Source: Clostridiales bacterium (lineage in GTDB: Bacteria; Bacillota; Clostridia; Lachnospirales; Lachnospiraceae). From it: a DNA stretch of 7,872 nt. Under the pieces are notes generated by a model. That model made no database searches. It had not been told where the DNA came from and saw only the letters and a program-made list of their open reading frames with translations. The stretch is from positions 8,280 to 16,151 of the forward strand of contig JAHZHF010000035.1 of assembly GCA_019420405.1 (NCBI GenBank), in the 5' to 3' direction. Position numbers and translations under genes: made by a program. Positions 1-6,615 of this stretch are shown in pieces (the stretch's first letter is position 1; every line of letters starts with the position of its first letter).

Positions 1-12
1 AATTATGCCCAT
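1..12 (-). CDS. rseP: Possible first four codons of RseP (site-2 intramembrane protease), cut by the window edge
   Basis: Three bases after the dxr stop codon the minus strand reads ATG GGC ATA ATT, encoding M-G-I-I, and then the window ends. RseP-type zinc metalloproteases of Firmicutes often begin with a similar hydrophobic MGII/MxII stretch, and rseP commonly follows dxr in the pyrH-frr-uppS-cdsA-dxr cluster. An AGGTGG sequence inside the last dxr codons could serve as ribosome binding site. Only four codons are visible, so the call rests on gene order plus the start context. It could also be any other gene placed downstream of dxr. Confidence 0.4.
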
Positions 13-15
13 GTA

Positions 16-1164
16 TTACCACCTGTTTTTACGTCTGATAAATTCATATGTCTCCTGTTCTGTCTTTAGTATTGTTTCCACATCCGGATCTGGAATATTC
101 CTGTGTTCCTCCATACATGCCTGAATAATCTCCGGTATCTGCAGATATCCGATCTCCCGGTTAAGAAACATGGAAACCGCTCTTTCATTCGCGGCGTTGA
201 ATACTGTTGGAAGCGTACCGCCTGCACGCCCTGCCTCATATGCCAGCTTCAGTCCGTAGAAGGTTTCCATATCCGGTTTTTCAAAAGTAATCTCCGTCAA
301 AGCGGCAAAGTCCAGCCTCTCCCCAGGAAGATATCGTCTCTCCGGATAGTAGAGCGCGTACTGAATCGGAAGTTTCATATCCGGTGTCCCCAGCTGGGCA
401 ATCACCGCTCCATCCTCATACTCTACCATGGAGTGAATGATACTCTGAGGCTGCACAACCACCTGGATCTGATCCACGCTGACCCCGAAGAGCCACTTTG
501 CCTCGATTACTTCAAGTCCTTTATTTACCATAGTGGACGAATCAATGGTGATCTTTCTGCCCATCGCCCAGTTCGGATGCTTCAGAGCATCCTCCACCCG
601 TATGTTCAAAAGCTCTTCTCTCTTCTTCCCCCGAAAAGGTCCTCCCGACGCAGTCAGAAGGATTTTGTGAAGGGCTTTCTCCTGCCCTCCCTGAAGAGAC
701 TGGAAAATTGCGCTGTGCTCACTGTCCACCGGCAGGATGGATACATGATTTTTCCTCGCCAGAGGCATGATAATATGCCCGGCAGTCACCAGCGTCTCCT
801 TATTCGCAAGAGCAATGTCCTTTCCTGCCTTTATCGCTTCAATGGTCGGAAGGATGCCGATCATTCCCACGATGGCCGTCACCAGGATCTGCGCCCGTGC
901 CTCTGACGCCACGGCGAGCAGACCGTCCATACCGGATACGACTTTTACATCCAGATCCGCCACGCGGTTCTTCAATTCCGCTGCCTTCTCCTCGCTCCAA
1001 ACCGCCGCGAGGCCGGGGTGAAACTCCCTGATCTGCCTCTCAAGAAGCTCGATATTACTGCCCGCCGCGAGAGCCGTCACTTCAATATCTTCGTTCGTCC
1101 TTACGATCTCCAGCGTCTGAGTTCCAATCGACCCTGTTGATCCTAGAATCGCTATCTTCTTCAT
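16..1164 (-). CDS. dxr: 1-deoxy-D-xylulose 5-phosphate reductoisomerase (DXR, IspC)
   Basis: Converts 1-deoxy-D-xylulose 5-phosphate to 2-C-methyl-D-erythritol 4-phosphate with NADPH and a divalent metal, the committed step of the MEP isoprenoid pathway in the cytosol. With the start chosen here it is 382 residues, the normal family length. The N-terminal NADPH-binding motif GSTGSIGTQTL is at residues 8-18. The metal and substrate centre is visible as D147-S148-E149 and E218 in NKGLE, and the flexible loop motif KHPNWAMGRK lies at 195-204. The frame is open upstream to 1272, but the ATG at 1164 gives the canonical MKKIAILGS start and has an AGGAG at 1172-1176 with 7-nt spacing, so the longer version overlapping cdsA is rejected. 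It lies 52 nt after cdsA, probably in the same operon, and supplies isoprenoid precursors for the UppS product encoded two genes upstream. Confidence 0.97.
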   Translation of the reverse strand: MKKIAILGSTGSIGTQTLEIVRTNEDIEVTALAAGSNIELLERQIREFHPGLAAVWSEEKAAELKNRVADLDVKVVSGMDGLLAVASEARAQILVTAIVGMIGILPTIEAIKAGKDIALANKETLVTAGHIIMPLARKNHVSILPVDSEHSAIFQSLQGGQEKALHKILLTASGGPFRGKKREELLNIRVEDALKHPNWAMGRKITIDSSTMVNKGLEVIEAKWLFGVSVDQIQVVVQPQSIIHSMVEYEDGAVIAQLGTPDMKLPIQYALYYPERRYLPGERLDFAALTEITFEKPDMETFYGLKLAYEAGRAGGTLPTVFNAANERAVSMFLNREIGYLQIPEIIQACMEEHRNIPDPDVETILKTEQETYEFIRRKNRW

Positions 1165-1216
1165 ATGGTATCTCCTCGTTTCCTGAACCCTTGCGTATTC
1201 CGCAGCAGTTCCGCCC

Positions 1217-2029
1217 TTACAGCAGAACCGCCAGATAGTATATGATGGGAGCTGTAAAAATGACACTGTCAAACCGGTCCAGGATCCCTCCGTGTCCCGG
1301 AATCAGCTTCCCATAATCCTTGATATTGTGATACCTCTTGATGGCTGACGCCGCCAGATCTCCGATCTGTGAAACCGCTCCTCCTGCCGCGCCGATAATG
1401 GCGTACTCCGCCACATTCGCCCCGGCGCTTCCCCAGTGATTGATCGCCAGACCGTAAAGGACACCGATGAGCGCAGCGCCCACAATCCCTCCGATACCGC
1501 CCTCCACGGACTTCTTGGGGCTTAGTACCGGAGCCATCTTATGCCTGCCGATCAGCATACCCACGCAGTAGGCGCATGTATCGCATCCCCACGAACAGAT
1601 GAATACAAGCCACACCGCGAATACACCGCCCTCCAGAATTCTCGTCTGGTAAATGTAGGAAAGCATTACCGCAACGTAAAATACACCGAAAAACGCCGCG
1701 AAGATCTGCTGCGTATTATACTTCGGATAAGCAAAGACAAGTACCGCCATCTCACAGATCAGTCCTGCCAGGAACAGGAGCATAAAGCAGGGCAGCTTCT
1801 CTCCTTCAATCTGCGGCTCAAAATATATGAGTCCGTAATACGCTGCCGCGCATATATATCCCACAATTCCCGGAGCCTTTTTCTCAATTCCGAATACTTT
1901 ATAAAGCTCCGTCATTCCGATCAGACTGACGGCAAGCAGCACTCCGAACAGGAGCGGCCCGCCCGTGATCACCGTGACAAGGGCTATAACAACCAGGAGT
2001 ATCCCGCTTAACAGTCGTGTGACAAACAT
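1217..2029 (-). CDS. cdsA: Phosphatidate cytidylyltransferase (CDP-diacylglycerol synthase)
   Basis: An integral membrane enzyme that makes CDP-diacylglycerol from phosphatidic acid and CTP, the branch point for phosphatidylglycerol and other phospholipids. The 270-residue protein is mostly hydrophobic, with roughly seven to eight predicted membrane segments by eye. The CTP-transferase signature is complete near the C-terminus: S228, K231-R232, K237-D238, P244, H246-G247-G248, D251-R252 and D254. The upstream conserved D150-T-x-A-Y and SPKKSVEGG (170-178) segments are also present. The start codon lies 2 nt after the uppS stop, and its AGGAGG (2037-2042) is embedded in the last uppS codons, which points to tight translational coupling. 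The dxr gene follows after 52 nt. Confidence 0.96.
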   Translation of the reverse strand: MFVTRLLSGILLVVIALVTVITGGPLLFGVLLAVSLIGMTELYKVFGIEKKAPGIVGYICAAAYYGLIYFEPQIEGEKLPCFMLLFLAGLICEMAVLVFAYPKYNTQQIFAAFFGVFYVAVMLSYIYQTRILEGGVFAVWLVFICSWGCDTCAYCVGMLIGRHKMAPVLSPKKSVEGGIGGIVGAALIGVLYGLAINHWGSAGANVAEYAIIGAAGGAVSQIGDLAASAIKRYHNIKDYGKLIPGHGGILDRFDSVIFTAPIIYYLAVLL

Positions 2030-2042
2030 CTTTACGCCTCCT
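2030..2042 (-). promoter_or_regulatory. Ribosome binding site of cdsA embedded in the end of uppS
   Basis: A full AGGAGG occupies 2037-2042, inside the penultimate uppS codons, followed by the uppS TAA and the cdsA ATG with 7-nt spacing. Ribosomes finishing uppS must clear this site, so cdsA translation is probably coupled to uppS termination. This fixes the cdsA start at 2029. Confidence 0.8.
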
Positions 2043-2739
2043 CTACGCCGCCGAATCTTCTGTGTCTGTGATTGAACTCTTCAATCGCTTTAACAAGCTC
2101 TTCCTTCGTGAAGTCCGGCCAGGGCACATCCGTAAAATAAAACTCAGAATAAGCCAGCTGCCAGAGCAGATAATTGGACAGCCTCTGCTCGCCGCTGGTC
2201 CGGATCATCAGATCCGGATCCGGAATATCATGGGTATCCAGGTAAGACTCGAACATCCGCTCGTCGATCTCCTCCGGCTTCAGCCTGCCTGCCGCACAGT
2301 CCGCCGCCATCTTCCGTGCCGCCCTGGTCATCTCATCCCGGCTGCCGTAGTTAAGCGCAATGGTAAAGTTCAGTCCCCCGTTGTTCACCGTGGCGGCCTC
2401 CAGTTCCCGGATTCTGCTCTTAATATCCTCATCCAGCGGATCAATATCCCCAATCACACGGATTTTCATATCATTTTTTGCCGCGGTCTTCAAGCAGGTT
2501 TTCATATAATTTCGCAGCAGCGTCATAAGCGCCGCCACCTCTCCTTCCGGACGGCTCCAGTTCTCGGTGGAGAATGCGTACACGGTAAGATACTTGATCC
2601 CCATCCTCCATGCTTCCTCACAGATTCTCTCCACATTCTTGCTTCCCTGGGCATGGCCGTAGTTCCTCGGCATTCCCTTCGCCTTCGCCCACCGTCCGTT
2701 TCCGTCTAATATAATCGCGATATGCTGCGGTACCTTCAT
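2032..2739 (-). CDS. uppS: Undecaprenyl diphosphate synthase (cis-prenyltransferase)
   Basis: Adds cis isopentenyl units to farnesyl diphosphate to give the C55 lipid carrier used for peptidoglycan and other wall polymers. It is a cytosolic, membrane-associated homodimer. At 235 residues it has usual family length. Motifs in order are HIAIILDGNGRWAK at 6-19 with catalytic-site D12 and R16, the H29 region, YAFSTENW at 54-61, and the C-terminal DPDLMIRTSGE...NYLLWQLAYSEFYF block at 174-202 with R180, R186 and E199. The start at 2739 has an AGAGGG (2747-2752) at 7-nt spacing, weaker than the other genes of the cluster. It sits between frr, across a 202-nt gap that holds a hairpin, and cdsA, 2 nt downstream. 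Its substrate derives from the DXR pathway encoded downstream. Confidence 0.97.
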   Translation of the reverse strand: MKVPQHIAIILDGNGRWAKAKGMPRNYGHAQGSKNVERICEEAWRMGIKYLTVYAFSTENWSRPEGEVAALMTLLRNYMKTCLKTAAKNDMKIRVIGDIDPLDEDIKSRIRELEAATVNNGGLNFTIALNYGSRDEMTRAARKMAADCAAGRLKPEEIDERMFESYLDTHDIPDPDLMIRTSGEQRLSNYLLWQLAYSEFYFTDVPWPDFTKEELVKAIEEFNHRHRRFGGVEEA

Positions 2740-2941
2740 CTTTTTACCCTCTCATACATTTTCTTTTCAGACACATTCAAACGCTCCGTTTCCCGGTCAG
2801 CTTTCCCCTGGATAGGAGGCGTTTTCATACAAAAGGGGGCCTTACACCTGAAAGCCCCCTCTTCTCTGCCTGTTCAAGACCCGCTCGCGCGTCCTGCGCG
2901 GCTTTCCGTAAAATCTCCGGAATTTCTTTCGTCGCCGGATC
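2740..2941 (-). other. frr-uppS intercistronic stretch with hairpin and two short open frames
   Basis: This 202-nt gap is the longest within the pyrH-dxr block; the other gaps are 2 to 52 nt. It holds a terminator-like hairpin (2831-2863). Directly after the frr TAA the same frame stays open for 38 codons and stops at 2827-2825. That stop overlaps, in an ATGA arrangement, an ATG at 2828 that opens a 30-codon frame (MKTPPIQGKADRETERLNVS for its first 20 residues). The 30-codon frame ends at a TGA overlapping the uppS ATG, again as ATGA. No good Shine-Dalgarno precedes the ATG at 2828, because the hairpin's C/T run lies there. I do not recognise either peptide. They may be chance frames, or the second may be a leader or coupling ORF. 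Confidence 0.3.
2831..2863 (-). terminator. Terminator-like hairpin between frr and uppS (possible attenuator)
   Basis: On the minus-strand transcript, AAGAGGGGGCTTT pairs with AAGGCCCCCTTTT, a 13-bp stem with two G-U pairs around a 7-nt loop CAGGTGT. The four U residues that would form the terminator tract are at the 3' edge of the stem, followed by G-U-A-U-G rather than a longer U run. The core of six G-C pairs is strong, but the short U run suggests partial termination or an RNA processing/stability element rather than a full stop. Complete termination is unlikely because uppS, cdsA and dxr downstream show no obvious separate promoter. Confidence 0.5.
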
Positions 2942-3493
2942 TTATACCGTCATGATCTCCTTCGATTTCGCCTCGACCATTTTATCAATCTTCTCTATAT
3001 ATTTATCTGTAATTTTCTGAAGTTCATCCTCCAGATCCTTAATCTCATCCTCTGAAACTTCTGTCCCTTTGAGCTTCTTAAACGCCACATTGCCATCGCG
3101 GCGGATATTGCGGACAGCTACCTTCGCGTTCTCGCCTTTTTTCTTCACGTCCTTCGCCAGCTCTTTTCTCCGCTCTCCCGTAAGCTCCGGGAATACAAGG
3201 CGGATACAGGACCCGTCATTGGTAGGATTGATGCCGATGTCAGAAGTAAGGATCGCTTTCTCGATCTGCTTTAACATACTCTTCTCCCAGGGCTGGATCT
3301 GAATCATGCGCGCCTCAGGCACGGATACATTCGCCACCTGCTGAATCGGCGTGGGCGCTCCGTAGTAATCAACGCTTAACTTGTCCAGCACATGAGGATT
3401 GGCGCGTCCCGCACGGATGGTCACCAGCTCACTGTCAAGGTTATTGATCGTCTTTGTCATCTTTTCATCATATAATTTCACTTTTTCATTCAT
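2942..3493 (-). CDS. frr: Ribosome recycling factor
   Basis: RRF splits post-termination 70S ribosomes together with EF-G, in the cytosol. The 183-residue length is typical (about 185). Domain I is a three-helix bundle made of the N-terminal helix (about 1-29) and the two C-terminal helices (about 105-183), with the beta-rich domain II between them. The hallmark RAGRANPHVLDKL is at 27-39, PELTGERRKELAK at 102-114 and the ribosome-contacting arginine cluster RNIRRD at 128-133. Start 3493 has AGGAGG (3503-3508) with 9-nt spacing. It lies 34 nt after pyrH, the near-universal pyrH-frr pairing, and is presumably co-transcribed with it. A 38-codon open stretch follows its stop in the same frame, but the protein ends at the normal family C-terminus, so no extension is assumed. 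Confidence 0.98.
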   Translation of the reverse strand: MNEKVKLYDEKMTKTINNLDSELVTIRAGRANPHVLDKLSVDYYGAPTPIQQVANVSVPEARMIQIQPWEKSMLKQIEKAILTSDIGINPTNDGSCIRLVFPELTGERRKELAKDVKKKGENAKVAVRNIRRDGNVAFKKLKGTEVSEDEIKDLEDELQKITDKYIEKIDKMVEAKSKEIMTV

Positions 3494-3527
3494 GCTGAAA
3501 TTCCTCCTGCTCTTTTTCCATTTTCTG

Positions 3528-4223
3528 CTATACTGTAACTCTTGTTCCCGTGAAATGTCCGCTCATCGTCTCCACAATGCTGTTTTCCTCGTTCAGTCCG
3601 AATACCAGCATGGGCATCTTATTCTCCAGACACATGATGGATGCTGTCAGATCCACCGCTGCCAGTTTCTTGTCGATCACTTCCTGAATAGAGATCTCAT
3701 CGTACTTAACCGCATCCGGATTCACCTTCGGATCACTGTCGTAAATACCGTCGATCGCCTTCGCCAGAAGCATGGCGTCCGCCTCGATCTCGATCGCTCT
3801 CAGCACAGCTCCGGTGTCCGTGGAGAAATAGGGATGTCCCGTTCCTCCGGCAAAGAAGACCACCTTCCCCGCATTCAGCGCCTCCACTGCCGCGTCCTTG
3901 GAAAACAGAGACGTAAACGCGCCGCACACGAACGGAGTGAATACTTCCGTCTTCATCCCCACATGACGGAAAATGTCCGATACATAGATACAGTTCATCA
4001 CCGTCGCCAGCATTCCGATCTGATCTGCTTTTGTACGGTCGATCGTCTCGCTCGTCCTTCCTCTCCAGAAGTTTCCTCCTCCGGTCACGATCGCCACCTG
4101 GATTCCGTCGTCCACGAGCTTCTTCACCTGCTCTGCAACCCCGATGCAGGTCGCCTCGTCAAATCCGGTCTTCTTATCTCCTGCGAGCGCTTCCCCGCTC
4201 AGCTTCAGTAAAACTCTCTTCAT
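3528..4223 (-). CDS. pyrH: UMP kinase (uridylate kinase)
   Basis: Phosphorylates UMP to UDP with ATP, the step that commits pyrimidine nucleotides toward UTP and CTP. Bacterial PyrH is a hexameric cytosolic member of the amino acid kinase fold, generally activated by GTP and inhibited by UTP. The 231 residues are a typical length. Motifs seen: KLSGEAL at 7-13 (ATP site), VTGGGNFWRGR at 46-56, TKADQIGMLATVMN at 64-77, GTGHPYFSTDT at 127-137 (UMP/ATP site) and DGIYDSDPK at 158-166. The C-terminus is the usual GTRV-type end. The start at 4223 has AAGGAG (4232-4237) with 8-nt spacing. It is the first gene of the pyrH-frr-uppS-cdsA-dxr block, and a good promoter lies about 80 nt upstream within the end of the preceding gene. 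The rpsB-tsf pair that precedes pyrH in many bacteria is absent here. Confidence 0.98.
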   Translation of the reverse strand: MKRVLLKLSGEALAGDKKTGFDEATCIGVAEQVKKLVDDGIQVAIVTGGGNFWRGRTSETIDRTKADQIGMLATVMNCIYVSDIFRHVGMKTEVFTPFVCGAFTSLFSKDAAVEALNAGKVVFFAGGTGHPYFSTDTGAVLRAIEIEADAMLLAKAIDGIYDSDPKVNPDAVKYDEISIQEVIDKKLAAVDLTASIMCLENKMPMLVFGLNEENSIVETMSGHFTGTRVTV

Positions 4224-4301
4224 AGTGTCTGCTCCTTATGATTTCCTGGCACAGACGGATCTGACCATATAATCACATAGTCCTGCCGCACCTGTGCTGA
4301 C

Positions 4302-5855
4302 CTAAAATGAAGTATAACATAAGTTTTCCATTTTGTCATGTATATATCCCATATCCCGCTCATCTGTCATAACCGTAAGCTTGTCCCCGGCCATAAGCCG
4401 TGTCTTCCCCCTGGGAATCATCTCCACACCTTCCCGCTCAAGAGCTACGAGGAGACAGTTGCCGGGCCAGGTAATGTCCATAACCATACGCCCCTCAAGG
4501 ACAGAACCGCCCATAATCACGTACTCGCTCAATACCTTCTGTCCTTCTCCCTGTCCGCCCTTTCCGTCGAGAATCCTGCCGAGCAGGCTCTCATAAATCG
4601 GCTCCGACTTAAGGAGCGTGGCCGTGATATAGGCCGCTACAGAAACCACCGCCAGAGAAAGCATCTGGCTGACAGAGCCTGACATCTCAAAGAGCAGGAT
4701 GATCCCGGTAATAGGCGCGCGCACGATCGCCGTGAAAAACCCCGCCATGGACAGCAGGACAAAGTTGTTGACATACACTGCGTCCAGCCCGAAAAACTCC
4801 ACTCCCGCCATCGCGAAAAGTCCTCCCAGCAGCGCTCCCAGCACGAGCAGCGGGAAGAAGATACCTCCCGGCGCGCCTGATCCGAAGCTGACCGCCGAGA
4901 AGAGAAACTTTACCAAAAAGGTAACCGCCACAAGGCCGATGGCCATCTCTCCTCCGGTCAGATCCACAATCAGATCCCCGCCGCTTCCGAGCACCGACGG
5001 CATCACAAGGCCGATAACCCCTGCCGCCAGAAACGCGATCACAAGGCGTCCCGTTTCATTTAGAAAGGCAGGCTTTTTATAGAGCTCCTGGGCCTTTAAC
5101 ATTACTTTATTATAAATAGCCCCCATCACTCCGAGAATCACTCCGAGGACCAGGAGCATCCAGTAATAATCCTGGGGCAGCACATGCTCCAGCCGGAACT
5201 GGAACACCGGGTCAAGCCCCATAATATAAGAACAGATATAGTCCGCAGTTACCGACGCTGTCATGACCGAGATCATCAGCCCCACGGAAAATCCCTTGTG
5301 GATCTCCTCAAAGGCGAACATCATTCCCGCCAGGGGCGCGTGAAAGGCCGCGGAGAGTCCCGCGCTGGCTCCACAGGTCATCAGGTAGCGCTCCTCCGTC
5401 TTTCCACGGTCAAGCATGCGCGAAACACTCTGTCCGCTCATGGCTCCGAGCTGGATGGACGGGCCCTCTCTGCCGAGTGAAAGGCCGCCCAGCAGGCATA
5501 AAAATCCCCCGAAAAACTTCGCCGGAAGCACTTTCTTCCAGTTCTGGGCGAGTTTCCCCTGGATCTCTCCCTCTACCTGCGGGATACCGCTCCCCGAGAT
5601 CATGGGCTCCCATTTCACAAGACGCCCTACGATCACCGCAAACAGACACAGCACAAGGAACCAGAGCGCAATCCTCACCGGGCGTCCCTCAATCAGATCC
5701 AGAACTGCCCCGAGCCACTGTCCGGCATATGTAAGGGCGATCCGGTAGAGCATGACAACCACGCCCGCTGCCGCGCCCACCAGCAGCCCCTCCCCGATCA
5801 GGATGACCGGGAGACGCTGTACCCGCCGGATTGTATAAGAAGTATTTTTCTTCAT
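4302..5855 (-). CDS. clcA: CLC-type chloride/proton antiporter with C-terminal TrkA-C (RCK_C) domain
   Basis: A membrane protein of the CLC family, 517 residues with the chosen start. All signature segments are present: GSGIPQVEG at 88-96 (anion-binding Ser), GREGPSIQLGA at 128-138 with gating glutamate E130, the FEE segment with internal proton glutamate E184, GAPGGIFFP at 327-335, RAPITGIILLFEMSGS at 379-394, and EPIYE with the selectivity tyrosine Y421. Having both glutamates favours a Cl-/H+ exchanger over a channel. The soluble tail, about 440-511, resembles the TrkA-C ligand-binding domain, so regulation by a small molecule is possible. An ATG at 5873 adds six residues (MREIRK) but has no ribosome site. 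The ATG at 5855 has GGGAG at 5865-5869 with 9-nt spacing and is preferred. It follows lrgB after a perfect inverted repeat. Confidence 0.93.
   Translation of the reverse strand: MKKNTSYTIRRVQRLPVILIGEGLLVGAAAGVVVMLYRIALTYAGQWLGAVLDLIEGRPVRIALWFLVLCLFAVIVGRLVKWEPMISGSGIPQVEGEIQGKLAQNWKKVLPAKFFGGFLCLLGGLSLGREGPSIQLGAMSGQSVSRMLDRGKTEERYLMTCGASAGLSAAFHAPLAGMMFAFEEIHKGFSVGLMISVMTASVTADYICSYIMGLDPVFQFRLEHVLPQDYYWMLLVLGVILGVMGAIYNKVMLKAQELYKKPAFLNETGRLVIAFLAAGVIGLVMPSVLGSGGDLIVDLTGGEMAIGLVAVTFLVKFLFSAVSFGSGAPGGIFFPLLVLGALLGGLFAMAGVEFFGLDAVYVNNFVLLSMAGFFTAIVRAPITGIILLFEMSGSVSQMLSLAVVSVAAYITATLLKSEPIYESLLGRILDGKGGQGEGQKVLSEYVIMGGSVLEGRMVMDITWPGNCLLVALEREGVEMIPRGKTRLMAGDKLTVMTDERDMGYIHDKMENLCYTSF
4311..4339 (-). 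promoter_or_regulatory. Extended -10 promoter for the pyrH operon inside the 3' end of the CLC gene
   Basis: On the minus strand ATGACA (4334-4339, one mismatch to TTGACA) is followed by a 17-bp spacer and TATACT (4311-4316, one mismatch to TATAAT). A TGn extended -10 motif (TGT at 4319-4317) precedes the -10. Transcription would start near 4304, around the CLC stop codon, giving an approximately 80-nt leader to the pyrH ATG at 4223. The promoter overlaps the last dozen codons of the CLC coding region. The match to the sigma-A consensus is strong, and the position fits initiation of a new operon. It has not been shown experimentally. Confidence 0.72.
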
Positions 5856-5880
5856 TTTTCTTATCTCCCTCATAAATTCC

Positions 5881-5913
5881 GTAACAGTTCAGCTCATAGG
5901 GCTGAACTGTTAC
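5881..5913. repeat. Perfect inverted repeat, 13-bp arms, between lrgB and the CLC gene
   Basis: GTAACAGTTCAGC (5881-5893) is repeated exactly in inverted form as GCTGAACTGTTAC (5901-5913) around a 7-nt centre. Neither strand has a U-run after the stem: the minus side continues GGAATTTATG and the plus side TAAATTC. It therefore does not look like a standard intrinsic terminator. It sits 21 nt after the lrgB stop and just upstream of the CLC ribosome site. It could be an operator dyad, an mRNA processing or stabilising hairpin, or a copy of a small dispersed repeat. Confidence 0.85.
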
Positions 5914-5934
5914 TAAATTCTCACTGCCAGTTTC

Positions 5935-6615
5935 TCAAAGAAGTACTACGGAGATCAGTACGGTGATGATCCCGCAGATTCCGATCGCCAGGCCGCTCAT
6001 GGCGCCCTCCACTTCTCCCAGCTCCACTGCCCGGGAGGTGCCCACCGCATGGCTGGAGGCCCCGATGGCCAGCCCTGCCGCCACAGGATCTGCCACGCGG
6101 AAGATCCGGATCAGGACAGGTGAGATAATACTCCCCAGTATCCCGGTGAAGATTACTGCCACTACAGTCACCGGCACGACTCCGCCCGCAGGCTCCGAGA
6201 TGCTGACCGCGATGGGCGTGGTCACGGATTTCGGAAGCAGAGAGACGGTCAGAGACTCATCCAGCCCGAAGAGCCTGCACATGAGATAAATGCTTCCCAC
6301 CGAGGCAAGAGAGCCTGCAGTACATCCCGCAAGCACCGGAAGCCAGTACTTTTTTAATACGTGCATCTTCGTGTAGATAGCCACGGCAAGGCAGGCCGTA
6401 GCCGGAGCAAGGAACATATTGATGATCTCCCCACCAACATTGTAGGACTCATAGGGGATCTTAAAGATCAGCAGAACCGCCGACACCAGCACGATCGCCA
6501 CGATCAGCGGATTGCACACCGGGCTCTTAAACTTCCGGTTCAGCCGCACTCCCACGCCGAAGGCGATTACGCTCAGTGCCACTCCGAAATAGGGGGACGC
6601 ATACAGTTCGCTCAT
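5935..6615 (-). CDS. lrgB: LrgB/CidB-family membrane protein (antiholin-like / pyruvate transport partner)
   Basis: A 226-residue integral membrane protein, the usual LrgB length. Family motifs: APATACLAVAIY at 70-81, SLLPKSVTTPIA at 125-136 and the GLAIGASSHAVGTSRAVELGE block at 181-201. The LrgAB/CidAB families were described as holin/antiholin-like modulators of murein hydrolase activity and autolysis. Related pairs in Bacillus subtilis (PftAB) and Streptococcus mutans are linked to pyruvate uptake. The frame is open to 6660, but the ATG at 6615 overlaps the lrgA stop as ATGA and has AGGAGG (6621-6626) 5 nt upstream, so the shorter form is chosen. The tight overlap with lrgA argues for coupled translation of two subunits. 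No LytS/LytR-type regulator gene is visible in the window, so control is unknown. Confidence 0.93.
   Translation of the reverse strand: MSELYASPYFGVALSVIAFGVGVRLNRKFKSPVCNPLIVAIVLVSAVLLIFKIPYESYNVGGEIINMFLAPATACLAVAIYTKMHVLKKYWLPVLAGCTAGSLASVGSIYLMCRLFGLDESLTVSLLPKSVTTPIAVSISEPAGGVVPVTVVAVIFTGILGSIISPVLIRIFRVADPVAAGLAIGASSHAVGTSRAVELGEVEGAMSGLAIGICGIITVLISVVLL

Noticed and set aside
103..906. 267-codon plus-strand open frame opposite dxr
   Set aside because: It lies entirely antisense to a well-supported dxr gene. Its translation shows no family motif and is rich in His, Arg and Ser, as expected of a shadow frame.
1165..1272. Upstream extension of dxr to an ATG at 1272
   Set aside because: It would overlap the end of cdsA and add 36 residues unlike any DXR N-terminus. 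The ATG at 1164 has a well-placed AGGAG and starts at the normal family position.
3399..4211. 270-codon plus-strand open frame opposite pyrH
   Set aside because: It is antisense to pyrH, whose motifs are complete. The translation is low in recognisable structure and has no credible start context.
4249..4298. Long-range pairing GCACAG/CTGTGC in the pyrH leader, and a start-stop ATGTGA between the arms
   Set aside because: Six base pairs across a 36-nt loop are weak, and the ATG has no properly spaced ribosome site. There is no PyrR-like motif.
5905..5934. Possible weak promoter for the CLC gene (TTGAGA at the lrgB stop with TTTAGT or TAGTAA)
   Set aside because: The -10 matches are poor and the start would fall inside the inverted repeat, so it is not supportable as a feature.
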